Part shown: piece by piece, positions 36,601 through 50,432 of the stretch
Layout: every line of letters starts with the position of its first letter
Numbering within the stretch: the first letter of the stretch is position 1
Notes under the pieces: model-generated
What the model was told of the DNA's origin: nothing
The model's database searches: none
The model's input: only the letters and a program-made list of their open reading frames with translations
From: Glandiceps talaboti
Taxonomy: Eukaryota > Hemichordata > Enteropneusta > Spengelidae
DNA length: 64,000 nt
Assembly: GCF_964340395.1 (NCBI RefSeq)
Contig: NC_135558.1
Coordinates: 23,926,564-23,990,563 of the forward strand
Reading direction: 5' to 3'
Translations under genes and position numbers: made by a program

Positions 36601-39600
36601 ACACTTTGTTGTTTGTATTTTTCTTTGTTGTCATCACAATTTCAGCATGCCCAAAATAAAATGTGTATGTGTATATAACAGTGACTATATTTGAGTCAAA
36701 TCATTTTTAACATAATTACACCACCCAAAATCACACATTGCTTGGTCGAAAAAACATCTTCCAAGCTAGCTTCGGTCCGTTTATCAATAATACAATACAA
36801 GTGATAACCAGATTTAAACTGAATGCCTTCCTTAAGGATAGTCTTGCAATTTCATGATTTATGCAAGAAATTTAGCTCTAAATCTGTGATTTTTTCAAGT
36901 CCCAGTGAAAGTTAGTTGTCAAAAACATTGTTTGCCAGGAAAGCTTGCCATCCTTGACTGCACTCGGCTTATATGTAAGTAATAGCTTAATTTTGATGGT
37001 CTACCCATCAAAGTCTCCAAAGACAGCTTGCATCTGATATTATGTAGTTTCTAATAAATCTTGGTACTTGATGACAAACTTACATCATCCCTAGTAATTC
37101 TGTTTTCTATCAGCTCAGTTACTCTTCCTTCATAGTGGTTTGTCATCTTTATTCCACCTTGTAAAGTCCTGTCTATGAACACATCAATACCATCAACAAA
37201 TGACTGCTTTATAGACGTACATATCTGCAATATATAAGATTTGAAGTTTGTCATTGTTGATAATTCCTAACATTATAATTTCATTCAAAAAGACAAAAAC
37301 AATAATAATAAAAAAAAGATTTATATAACGGCTAAAATCCACAGAGACAGTGATCAGAGCCATTTAAAATACTATCTAAAGAAGGCAAGATTTAAAAAGA
37401 TGTGTTTTCAGCATATGTTTAAAAACATTGAAATTATTATAATGACGGATTTGGAGAGGGAGAGCATTCCATAAAACTGGTGAAGCAACACTGAAAGCCC
37501 TGTCACTATGTTTTTGTCCTGGCTGTAATGGTGTTTAAAATGGTCAGCAGAATGTAGACTATGTCCCGGGACATAGAGACTGACTAACTCACTAAGATAT
37601 GGAGAACCTGAACCATAAAGACATTTAAAAGTGATGACTAAGATTTTATAAATAATACATTGACATACAGACAACCAATGTAATTCCTGTAGAGGTGGAG
37701 TGATGTGAACGTGGTGCTTCAAACATGTAATAATTCTGGCTGCAAAATTTTGTACATGTTGAATGCAATTTATAGAGTAATGAGGTATACTGTGTAACAA
37801 TGAATTGCATGAATCAATGTGAGAAGAAACAAGCAGTCATCGGAGATGACTCACTACCCGCAATGGATGTTTCAGACAATTGCCACAAGTTATGGTAGTG
37901 TGATGTATAAGATTGTATGAAATATAGTGGCAATGGCATTGTAGGACAACTGTATAATTGATTGAATATTTGCATACATCTTTTGAATGTTAATTTATTT
38001 GTCTATTAATCCCTGTTGTTACCTTTTCAATATAAGTGATCATTTGGCTGTTGCTATGGGTGTGGTCTAGTTGCTAGGCACATTTACATACATTATTTGA
38101 ATGTTATTCAATTGTCTATTAATACATATCATTATCTTTGAAATATACCAGATTGCTTGGTTGTTGCCATGGGCGTGGTCCTGTTGCTAGGCACATTTAC
38201 ATTCCTTGAATGTTTACTCAATTGTCTATTCGTCACTGTTATCTTTGCGATGTGCATGATCATTTGGCTGTTGCTATGGGTGTGGTCTTGTTGCTAGGTT
38301 CATTTGCACACATTTTAAAAAATTTAGTTCACTTATCTAAAAATCCCTGTTGTTATCTTTGTGAAAAACACCACCGTTTGGCTGTTGCTATGGCTGTGGT
38401 CATGGTTGCATACATTTTACAAATTTTTGTTTACTTGTCTAAAATCCCTGTTGTTATCTTTGTGAAAAACACCACCATTTGGCTGTTGCTATGGCTGTGG
38501 TCATAGTTGCTAAGGAGAATTGCATACATTTTTTTGAATGTTTACTGACTTGCCTACCTGATGATGTTGTCATTTGACCAAAACACACAGCCATTTGGTT
38601 GTTGCCAGGGGCATGGTCATTGTTGCTAGGGCCAAACTGTTTTATAGAAAATCTGCAGAACAACACTTCTAAGAAAATTCCCTTCAAATTCAGGACAATC
38701 TGCCCAGTAGTTTTGTTTGTCTTTTTTACCACAAGTTGGTTGTTCCTATGGGCGTGGTCACTGTTGCTACGACAGAAATGTTTTACAGAAAATCTGCAGA
38801 ATAACACTTCTAAGAACATTCCCACCAAATTTCAGGCCAATCTGCCCAGTAGTTTTGGAGTTTAACTTTTTTGACCAAAAATCATGTTTTTTGACCCAAA
38901 AATGGCTCTAAGTCATCTAAATTGCATCATATCCCAAAGCAAATTGACATGTATACGTAAATGACTTAGTGATAGTTCAATATCCATTTAATAAATTTGA
39001 AAAAATCGGTCAATGAATGTCCAAGATATGACTTCGGACGCATGCACGCATGGACGGAACCCAATCTATAAGCCCCTGTCCCAGACTACGTCCGGCAGGG
39101 GCTAACAAGCAAATGAACTAGTTATTCAGTGGCAGACTTAGAGAGATATTTATGAACAAGAGCAATACGGTGAATATGAAACATGAAATAACAACAAATC
39201 TGACTACATGTAACACAATGCTTCATAGTGAGACATCAACAAGAATCAAGGATGACTCCAAGGCTCTTGCCTTCAACGCATCACCAATACAAATATTTTG
39301 TGCACCATTGTAATGTAAGCAGGGTCATAATTTCCTGAAAAAATAACAAATTCAGTTTAATCGTCATTAAGGCAAAGGAAATTTGAAGACATCCAAGCTC
39401 TGACGTCGTAAATACATGATTCAAGATTTCTAACTGTATCATCATAAGCTGTAGGAGGTACAAATTGGAGTCATCGGCATGGAAATTGTATTTACAACCA
39501 CGGCTGGCAACCACATCGCCCAGAGGAGATGTGTAAACATTGAACAAAATCGGGCCAAGGACCGAGCCTTGAGGTACGCCAGTATCAAGAGGGTAATATG

Positions 39601-40971
39601 GTGACTGAGCAGAGTTTATGATGACAGATTTTCTACAATCAAAAAGATAAGATTCAAACCACCACAATGCATTACCAGAGATACCCAGACGATCATGCAA
39701 GTGAGTTAACAACAGCTTGTGATTAACTCTATCAAAAGCAGTGGAAACCAAATCAAGAGTACATAGTATGTCATTTGTAACCTTTCAGTAGAATGACCAG
39801 GTTTATAAGCTGATTGTGTAAAGGTTCATCTACATGTATAAGGAATTTGAAGCAATGTGGGCTTTCAGTCTAATAGCAACAATGCATTCCAGAACTTTGA
39901 TAAAAATACCGCCAATGGCGGTGTAGCACAACTGTTCAGTTTTTAAAAATGTTTATCCATATGCTAGTCCATGCTAACAATAGGTGTTCATTTGCTGAAT
40001 GACTATCCAGTTGCCTATCCAACCATATTGCTATCTTTGCGATATACACGATCATTTGGCTGTTGCTATGGGTGTAGTCATGTCACTAGATATATTGCAT
40101 ACAGTTTTGTATGTTTTTGTTCACTTGTGTATGAATTTCTGATATTATCTTTGCAATATATGTGATCATTTGGCTGTTGCTATGGGCGTGTTCTTGTTGC
40201 TAGACAAATTTACATTACATTTTTTGAATGTTTATTCAATTGTTTATTAATCCCTGTTCTCTGTGAAAACACACAATGGTTTGGCTGTTGCCATGGGCGT
40301 GGCCATGGTTGCTAGGGATATTTCCAGACATTTGTTTTTGTTTTTGAATGTTTACTCAATTGCCTACCAGGTGATGTTCTTATTTAACCAAAAATACACC
40401 GCCATTTGGTTGTTGCTAAGGGTGTGGTCATGGTTGCTAGGGCCAATTGTGTCAAAACATTTTGAAGAAAATCTGCATAATAACACTAAGAAACATCTCA
40501 CCAAGTTTCAGTCTCATTGACCAAGCACTTTGTGAGATATAAGTTTTTGAACAAAAATTCACATTTGTACACCTAATTTGCATATCACTCATGACATCAT
40601 TAATAATTCTATAAAGCCCTAAATGCATTCCCATTAAATTTCAGCCAAATCTGCTTGGTAGTTTTGGAATGATTGATTTTTGACCAATAAGACACATTTT
40701 TTGCCCTAATTTGCATATCACTGTTGGGACCATCATGTGATGAACAATTCTTAGTAAAAACACTCTGAAGAATGTTTCACCCAAATTTCAGCCCAATCTT
40801 CCCAGTGGTTTTTGAGTTAAAGTTTTTAGACCAAAAATCACATTTTTTGACCCAAATCACAAACAATTGGTAAGATCATTTTGATTTGAACAATTTCCCA
40901 ACTGGATACCAAAGGTAATGGATCCACCAAATATCATGGCAATCGGTTCAGTGGTTTTTGACTTTAAGTTG

Positions 40972-41033
<62 letters not shown>

Positions 41034-44000
41034 GATGCTGGGCGATCCCTATAGCACTACTGAACCTCAGTTCAGTTGTGCTAAAAATGGCAGATTAGAA
41101 ACTGGACGATAGTTCTTGAGAATATTGCAATCAAGCGAGGGTCTTTTTCAGAAGAGGTATAACAACTGCTTGTTTGAAAGAGGAGGGCACAAAATCAGAC
41201 CAGTTCAAACTGAATGCCTTCCGTACGGATTTATGCAAGAAATTTAGCTCTATATCTGTGATTCGATAGTTGTCAAAAATGTTGTTCAAATGCCCACCAC
41301 ACCTCCTATTCTCAACACAGGAATGCTTGCCATCCTCGACTTCACTTGGCTTTCGCGATCCCCTACATACCCGGGATATGGCATGTGCCTATTGAACTTC
41401 CTTCTGTCCCACCACAAGTTTACACATTCTCAAGATTTTGTTGAGTGACGCGCCCTTACTGTACACTAATTATATAGAGGTCAATGTATAGGTCACCATT
41501 ATTGATACATTGTCGCAAAATTTTCTTCATAGGCTATAGGCGAGGCTTGGTCTATTTTCCATTTTGACCACACACATTTGGGTATAAATTATATATGTGA
41601 TAAATATGTGAGAGTATTTATATCCTGAGATACAGAGCTAGATAAATGATTATGTACAAGCCTTGCAACAAACAGCGATAGTTTGTTATCGAGAAAAATC
41701 GGAAAAGAACACGGTAAAAAGGAGACAGTTTGAGGTCAATATAATACTTCCTAAACTTCTAATTGAAAATCTAATAGATACGATTTCTCTTTATTCATCT
41801 GCGCATTAGTGTGTGAAATTTGATAAAGATAAGTCTATATTTGAAATTGAAACGATGATAAATATAGCACCTGTTTGTGAACTCTGCGCTCATTGTAAAC
41901 CTATTTTAACTCTTTCACCACCAATTCCCGCTATTGCGGGAACGCTCTAGGGTGCCCACCAATTCCTGCTATTGCGGGAACGGCAAAGTTCATTCACCTA
42001 CCTCGCCGTTATGCCATTTAACGGCAGCTATTGCTGCAAAAATTGCTGCCATAACTAAGTTCCACACATGCGTATTAGCTTTGTTTATCTACACAGCCAT
42101 TTTGAAAGCATGACAGTGAACGGTATCTGGAGTATGATTCAAATGGCAAGCGATCGTAATTTTTTGTGCGTTTTTCGCTCACAAAATCGAATTTCAACAT
42201 GGCGGAAGTAATTAATCACAGCATGGTCTACGATATAAATTATGTCGCTATCTGTGGATATTTCGACAGAATTTGACTCGAAATACATCGTTGAATACAA
42301 GTATTTAGCTATGGGAACACATTGTACTTGTGTGTAAGCATCAAAGTCCCGCTAAGGCCGTGTGAGCTGCCGGCGGCAGTTTACGGTTGAATTTTTGAAT
42401 GTCGTTCAAATTTATGCAATCTTGTGACCATGCTGACGCCCATGCTAACATTCTGGGTGTAATTTTGGGCTATATCATGGATTATTTTGGTTTTATTTCT
42501 TTTTGTTACGGCTCAATAATGACTTGTATTTGTATTAGCTCAGTGTGTAAAGGTCAGTGGTGGGAAACTTACTTGATGATATGGGCGATTTTCCGATCGG
42601 ATTTTTTATGTGCGTTTTTCAATGTAAAATTAAAATTTCAACATCGCCTAAGCAAAATCATGGAACTAACTCTTATGCTTCATGCATAGTTAGAGTACGT
42701 GTTCTTGTCATGGAACTAACTCTTATGCTTCATGCATAGTTAGAGTACGTGTTCTTGTCATGGAACTAACTCTTATGCTTCATGCATAGTTAGAGTACGT
42801 GTTCTTATCATGGAACTAACTCTCATACTTCATACATAGTTAGAGTGTGTTCTTGTCATGGAACTAACTCTTATACTTCATACATAGTTAGAGTACGTGT
42901 TCTTGTCATGGAACTAACTCTTATACTTCATACATAGTTAGAGTGTGTTCTTGTCATGGAACTAACTCTTATGCTTCATACATAGTTAGAGTGTGTTCTT
43001 GTCATGGAACTAACTCTCATACTTCATACATAGTTAGAGTGTGTTCTTGTCATGGAACTAACTCTCATACTTCATACATAGTTAGAGTGTGTTCTTGTCA
43101 TGGAACTAACTCTTATACTTCATACATAGTTAGAGTACGTGTTCTTATCATGGAACTAACTCTTATGCTTTGTGCATAGTTAGAGTACGTGTTGTTGTCA
43201 TGGAACTAACTCTTATGCTTCATACATAGTTAGAGTGTGTTCTTGTCATGGAACTAACTCTTATGCTTCATACATAGTTAGAGTACGTGTTCTTGTCATG
43301 GAACTAACTCTTATGCTTTGTGCATAGTTAGAGTGTGTTCTTGTCATGGAACTAACTCTTATGCTTCATACATAGTTAGAGTACGTGTTCTTGTCATGGA
43401 ACTAACTCTTATACTTCATACATAGTTGGAGTACGTGTTCTTGTCATGGAACTAACTCTTATGCTTCATGCATAGTTAGAGTACGTGTTCTTGTCATGGA
43501 ACTAACTCTTATGCTTCATGCATAGTTAGAGTACGTGTTCTTGTCATGGAACTAACTCTTATGCTTCATGCATAGTTAGAGTGTGTTCTTGTCATGGAAC
43601 TAACTCTTATGCTTCATGCATAGTTAGAGTACGTGTTCTTGTCATGGAACTAACTCTTATGCTTCATGCATAGTTAGAGTACGTGTTCTTGTCATGGAAC
43701 TAACTCTTATGCTTCATGCATAGTTAGAGTACGTGTTCTTGTCATGGAACTAACTCTTATGCTTCATGCATAGTTAGAGTGTGTTCTTGTCATGGAACTA
43801 ACTCTTATGCTTCATGCATAGTTAGAGTACATGTTCTTGTCATGGAACTAACTCTTATGCTTCATGCATAGTTAGAGTGTGTTCTTGTCATGGAACTAAC
43901 TCTTATATGCTTCATACATAGTTAGAGTGTGTTCTTGTCATGGAACTAACTCTCATACTTCATACATAGTTAGAGTGTGTTCTTGTCATGGAACTAACTC

Positions 44001-46379
44001 ATATACTTCATACATAGTTAGAGTACGTGTTCTTGTCATGGAACTAACTCTTATGCTTCATGCATAGTTAGAGTACGTGTTCTTGTCATGGAACTAACTC
44101 TTATGCTTCATGCATAGTTAGAGTACGTGTTCTTGTCATGGAACTAACTCTTATGCTTCATACATAGTTAGAGTACGTGTTCTTGTCATGGAACTAACTC
44201 TTATACTTCATACATAGTTAGAGTACGTGTTCTTGTCATGGAACTAACTCTTATGCTTCATGCATAGTTAGAGTACGTGTTCTTGTCATGGAACTAACTC
44301 TTATGCTTCATACATAGTTAGAGTACGTGTTCTTGTCATGGAACTAACTCTTATACTTCATACATAGTTAGAGTACGTGTTCTTGTCATGGAACTAACTC
44401 TTATGCTTCATGCATAGTTAGAGTGTGTTCTTGTCATGGAACTAACTCTTATGCTTCATACATAGTTAGAGTACGTGTTCTTGTCATGGAACTAACTCTT
44501 ATGCTTCATGCATAGTTAGAGTGTGTTCTTGTCATGGAACTAACTCTCATACTTCATGCATAGTTAGAGTGTGTTCTTGTCATGGAACTAACTCTTATGC
44601 TTCATGCATAGTTAGAGTACGTGTTCTTGTCATGGAACTAACTCTTATGCTTCATGCATAGTTAGAGTGTGTTCTTGTCATGGAACTAACTCTTATGCTT
44701 CATGCATAGTTAGAGTACGTGTTCTTGTCATGGAACTAACTCTTATACTTCATACATAGTTAGAGTACGTGTTCTTATCATGGAACTAACTCTTATGCTT
44801 CATACATAGTTAGAGTGTGTTCTTGTCATGGAACTAACTCTCATACTTCATACATAGTTAGAGTGTGTTCTTGTCATGGAACAAACTCATATGCTTCATA
44901 CATAGTTAGAGTACGTGTTCTTGTCATGGAACTAACTCTTATACTTCATACATAGTTAGAGTGTGTTCTTGTCATGGAACTAACTCTCATACTTCATACA
45001 TAGTTAGAGTGTGTTCTTGTCATGGAACAAACTCATATGCTTCATACATAGTTAGAGTACGTGTTCTTGTCATGGAACTAACTCTTATGCTTTGTGCATA
45101 GTTAGAGTGTGTTCTTGTCATGGAACTAACTCTTATGCTTCATGCATAGTTAGAGTGTGTTCTTGTCATGGAACTAACTCTTATACTTCATACATAGTTA
45201 GAGTACGTGTTCTTGTCATGGAACTAACTCTTATGCTTCATGCATAGTTAGAGTGTGTTCTTGTCATGGAACTAACTCTTATGCTTCATGCATAGTTAGA
45301 GTGTGTTCTTGTCATGGAACTAACTCTTATGCTTCATGCATAGTTAGAGTGTGTTCTTGTCATGGAACTAACTCTTATGCTTCATGCATAGTTAGAGTGT
45401 GTTCTTGTCATGGAACTAACTCTTATACTTCATGCATAGTTAGAGTACGTGTTCTTGTCATGGAACTAACTCTTATGCTTCATGCATAGTTAGAGTGTGT
45501 TCTTGTCATGGAACTAACTCTTATGCTTCATGCATAGTTAGAGTACTTGTTCTTGTCATGGAACTAACTCTTATGCTTCATGCATAGTTAGAGTGTGTTC
45601 TTGTCATGGAACTAACTCTTATACTTCATGCATAGTTAGAGTACGTGTTCTTGTCATGGAACTAACTCTTATGCTTCATGCATAGTTAGAGTGTGTTCTT
45701 GTCATGGAACTAACTCTTATGCTTCATGCATAGTTAGAGTACGTGTTCTTGTCATGGAACTAACTCTTATACTTCATACATAGTTAGAGTGTGTTCTTGT
45801 CATGGAACTAACTCTTATGCTTCATGCATATTTAGAGTACGTGTTCTTGTCATGGAACTAACTCTTATGCTTCATACATAGTTAGAGTACGTGTTCTTGT
45901 CATGGAACTAACTCTTATGCTTCATACATAGTTAGAGTACGTGTTCTTGTCATGGAACTAACTCTTATGCTTCATGCATAGTTAGAGTACGTGTTCTTGT
46001 CATGGAACTAACTCTTATACTTCATACATAGTTAGAGTGTGTTCTTGTCATGGAACTAACTCCAGGGTCAGGGTAGACTTCATACAATGTTTACATCTGT
46101 TTATAAATACTTGACAACAATGACATAGGTCACATTGCTTACCTGTTCTAAAGTTGAAGCTGAGCCCTGACTCATTACTGCTATATCAGTTTCAGTTGCT
46201 ATGGCCAATTCTCCAATAATCCTGGCAAGGAAATCTAAACTGTGTACAAGCTGCTTACAAGACTCTGATATCATGCTGTCAATCTCATTTTCACAACCCT
46301 GGAAAAAACAAGATGATATGTAACGTGACCTCTGCTATAGTCTGTTTTCAGTACTATCCTGAACAAAAACCAAAATAAA

Positions 46380-46443
<64 letters not shown>

Positions 46444-49400
46444 CACTGGGATAACGTCATCAGATAATCATGATCATGAATATTCAAATAAGGAACATAA
46501 ACATCCTAAATGTAAAAATAGCACAAATTGCGTTGTAGCACAACTGTATTTGGCTGTTGCTATGAGCATGGTCTTGTTGCTAGGCATATATGCTTACATT
46601 TTTGGAATCGTTATTCACTTAGCTATGACATGTTTCATCTTTGCAATATACATCATCATTTGGCTGTTGCTATGGGCATGGTTTTTTTGCTAGGCATATT
46701 TGCATAATTTTTTATATTTCTTGAATCTTTATTCACTTACCTACCCATCCCTGTTGCTATCTTTGTAATATGCATAATCATTTCACTGTTGCTAAGGGCA
46801 TGGCCATGGTTGCTAGGGCTAGTTGTGTCAAAATGTTCTGAATAATAATAGCAGAATAACACCTCCAGAAACATTCTCACTAAGTTTTTGACCAAAATTG
46901 AGATATTTAGTCCTAAATTGCATATCGCCGATAGGATCATCATGTTGTAAATACACCTTCATTTACATAGTACATATCTCTAGATGCATCCCCAGTAAAT
47001 TTTAGCCCAAACTGCTCAGTAGTTTTGGAATTATAGAATTTTGCCAAACAAGATAAATTTTTACACCTAATTTGCATAACTCTGAAGGGATCATTACGTC
47101 ATGAACAATTCTTAATCTGAACAGTACTAAGAATATTTCAACCAAATTTCAACCCAATCTGCTCAGTAGTTTTGGAATTATAGATTTTTTTAAAAAAAAG
47201 ACAAATTCTTAGCGCTAATTTTTATATCACTGATTTGATCATCATGTCATCTAAATATGTCATGTGAATATGATATATCAGGGTTTAGAATTAAGTGATG
47301 TGGGGGGGGGGGGGGTCAGCCTGTTTTCAGACTTTTCGTCGGCCTGGTGGAGAAATCTATCATTTCATAAAGAGAACTGTACATTGTAAGTTATTACAAT
47401 AGAATGTACACATTCATGCCTGTATATTCAACGTCAACATCCTGTCATGTTGGAGATACAGCTCCAAAGTAAAACAGACACAAATTTGAAATTCACCAAA
47501 AAGTGTCATTCTTTACTTGCTTGAACCCTATAAATCATCAAATTTTGTAGTTCCTTTCTTTTGTTTTGACGTTGGACTGTGGGTGACAATTTCTTTTACA
47601 TTGTTTACCAGCCTCATATCCATTGCACATGGCATTTGTTGTTGACTACTAAAGTTACGCATTGACTACTTAATATTCATTAAAGTTGGTAACATATCAC
47701 AGCCACTGCCAGAGCGTGGCTTGAGAGAATAGCCAATCACAGCACAAGATGTATAGATATATCCCTTCATGATAGGACAATATCTCTTATCATATGTGAC
47801 CAGTACTACATGTAGTAATAGCCAGTTTACTTGAACAACACAGAAGTATTATTTTGTTTGATCGGAAATGGACCCACACTCTCTTTCAAAACATAATATT
47901 TTCATTTGTAACCCATTTTGTAAAATTTAAATATTCCTTACAAAATTGCCTTTCACTAAATTTCATGTCATTTCTATTAACATCTCGGCAGAAGTAGGCA
48001 GAGAAATGACAAGAGTAGGTGGGTACTTTCTCCGGCTACCTGCTTCTAATGAAACTGCAGAAGGCCATGATTATTAGTATAGTTCTTACCTGTAACAGTT
48101 TTACAACATTACCAGCTATTTTCTTTGAAGTTTCAGTCATCTGTTGTGTCAAATCATGAACAAGTCCACTGTCTAAACTGGCATGGTATGAACTCCAGAG
48201 TGAGATGTGTGACAGTAGTGAATCCACAGCTATACTAGCTTCCAGTATATTTTTTGATAAATTCTCTGAGCTTTCCAAATGTTCTGAATCAGCTTCGCTG
48301 TCTCTAGATCTGTAGCACTTGCTTTCTATGACTTGTACAGCTGATTTGAGTCTATGCATGTTGTAGAGTATCATGTCAACAACTCCAAGTTCCAGGGTGT
48401 CTGTGTTATTATATCTGTCTAAAGATGTGATCAGGAAACTTCTACACATTTGATGAAGAGACTGGGAAGGGTTTGGTATCACACTACTTGTAGATGACCT
48501 GCTGTCCAGTCTTGAAATGCCTGCACAATGTGTACATTATGAGTTTACAAAGCAAGAGCATGAAACAATAATTCTATTTCCTCATCCTAAGCTGATGTTC
48601 AGTTCTTGGTTCATACCTTACTAAAATATGTGTTCTAGGCATTACAAAAGATTTTACTACGTGTTTGTGATGAATCAGATTAGTTAGAGGGGAATTTGAA
48701 TCACATATTACAAGACACACTGGGGCGAAGTCAATGGGGTAGGTGGTTCTGACATGTCAAGACCAACCCCATTGACTTCACCACAATGTGTCCTTCTCGG
48801 TTAAGTACAATTAACTTCTACTATTTTGTAACAACTTCAAATACTTTGGAATATGTGATTCAAATTCCTCTGTAACTAATCTGCAAACATCCCAATGATA
48901 GTGATATTTGATATGAACAGATTTTCATAATTTGATATGCGGATCCAATTAAAGTACTTGGCGTAATCATGTGATGAGGGCTATCCAATGAGTAGAATGC
49001 CAACTGTTTACGGAGGTATTAGAGATTGTTACTAGTTTTGAATACTTGGTTTTTTTATGTGAAATGTTAGATTTGGATTTTAAGTTCTTGTGGGACATGG
49101 CCCAAGAGGCAGTCAGGATGTCTGCTCTAGGTCCTATCAGTTTGGCTCAAAATTTTGCTATGCCTTTCAGTGTGGAGACTCCCTCCACCAAGTAGGTGTT
49201 GTATTCTAGGCTTACCCAAAAGTATGCTAAAAGGTGGGTATTTGTCTGTACACAGACAATCAATTACACATCCAGCTTTTTTGACAAAATAAAGAAATGT
49301 AAATGTTTATATAGATGTTGATAGATTACTAGTGTCACAGATTACTTCATATTACAATCTTATCGCAGTTGGATACTGAAATTCAAGCAGTCTATGCATT

Positions 49401-50286
49401 TGCCTGAATGAATGGACAACTTTATACAAGGAGTTTTCTGCTTTTCTTTGACTAAGTCTTGCTTTCTTTTAAGAAATATATGCTTATCAATTTTGTATTT
49501 GAATGAGTCCATGTAAATACCTGTAAATTATAACAGAAAGAATGCATATGCTCATAGTAGAATTACTTATTATTGTAACGGTCAAATCATTACAAAATAC
49601 ACAGGACTACACTGGCATTTACTGCTGTTTTAGTGTAACTTCAACAATGTCCGTCACTGTTGACAGCAAATGTAGAGACAAAGTTGGATACCAATTCTAG
49701 TAATCTATCAATATCTGTGTAAACATTGTTGTTCTTAATCTTGTCAAAAATGCTGACAAATATGTGACTTTCTTTATTTATCATCAAATTACTCTTTGAT
49801 TGTACAACCTTGGTTATAGTAATACTTTACCTGATTTTTTTGGTGTAACTTCTCCTATAGTGCTACTTGGAGTTGATGAAATTGAAGATGGTCTAGAAAA
49901 TGACAACCTTGATGAACCAGGAGTTTTGAAACCTTTAAAACTGAAAAGAGCAAGAAATCAAACCATGTCTCAAGTTCCATAAGATATATTTATGCTATTT
50001 GTGTGAGTTGTTTTCTTCTTTTAATTACATACATATCTTGTTAGCAATGTAAAGGGTTCAAATCAGGGTACACGGTAATTCTATCAGTAACAAAATCAGG
50101 GTACCAGGTAATTCTATCAGTAACAAAATCAGGGTACAAGGTAATTCTATCAGTAACTAAATCAGGGTACAAGGTAATACTATCAGTAACAACAGCATAT
50201 TGTTACAGGGTACAAGGTAATTGTACTTCAGCACTCATATTCCTATCATAAGGAAGGATTAACAATTATGCATGCCTTTGTATGTA

Positions 50287-50322
<36 letters not shown>

Positions 50323-50338
50323 TGTATGTATGTATGTA

Positions 50339-50374
<36 letters not shown>

Positions 50375-50400
50375 TGTATGTATGTATGTATATATGTATG

Positions 50401-50432
<32 letters not shown>

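Noticed and set aside
49064-49195. 43-codon plus-strand frame with coding-like residues
   Set aside because: Too short, no relatives recognised, and located in an intron of a minus-strand gene.
49800-49982. 60-codon plus-strand frame
   Set aside because: It is antisense to KIF14 exon B, whose minus-strand splice sites and phase fit the kinesin gene.
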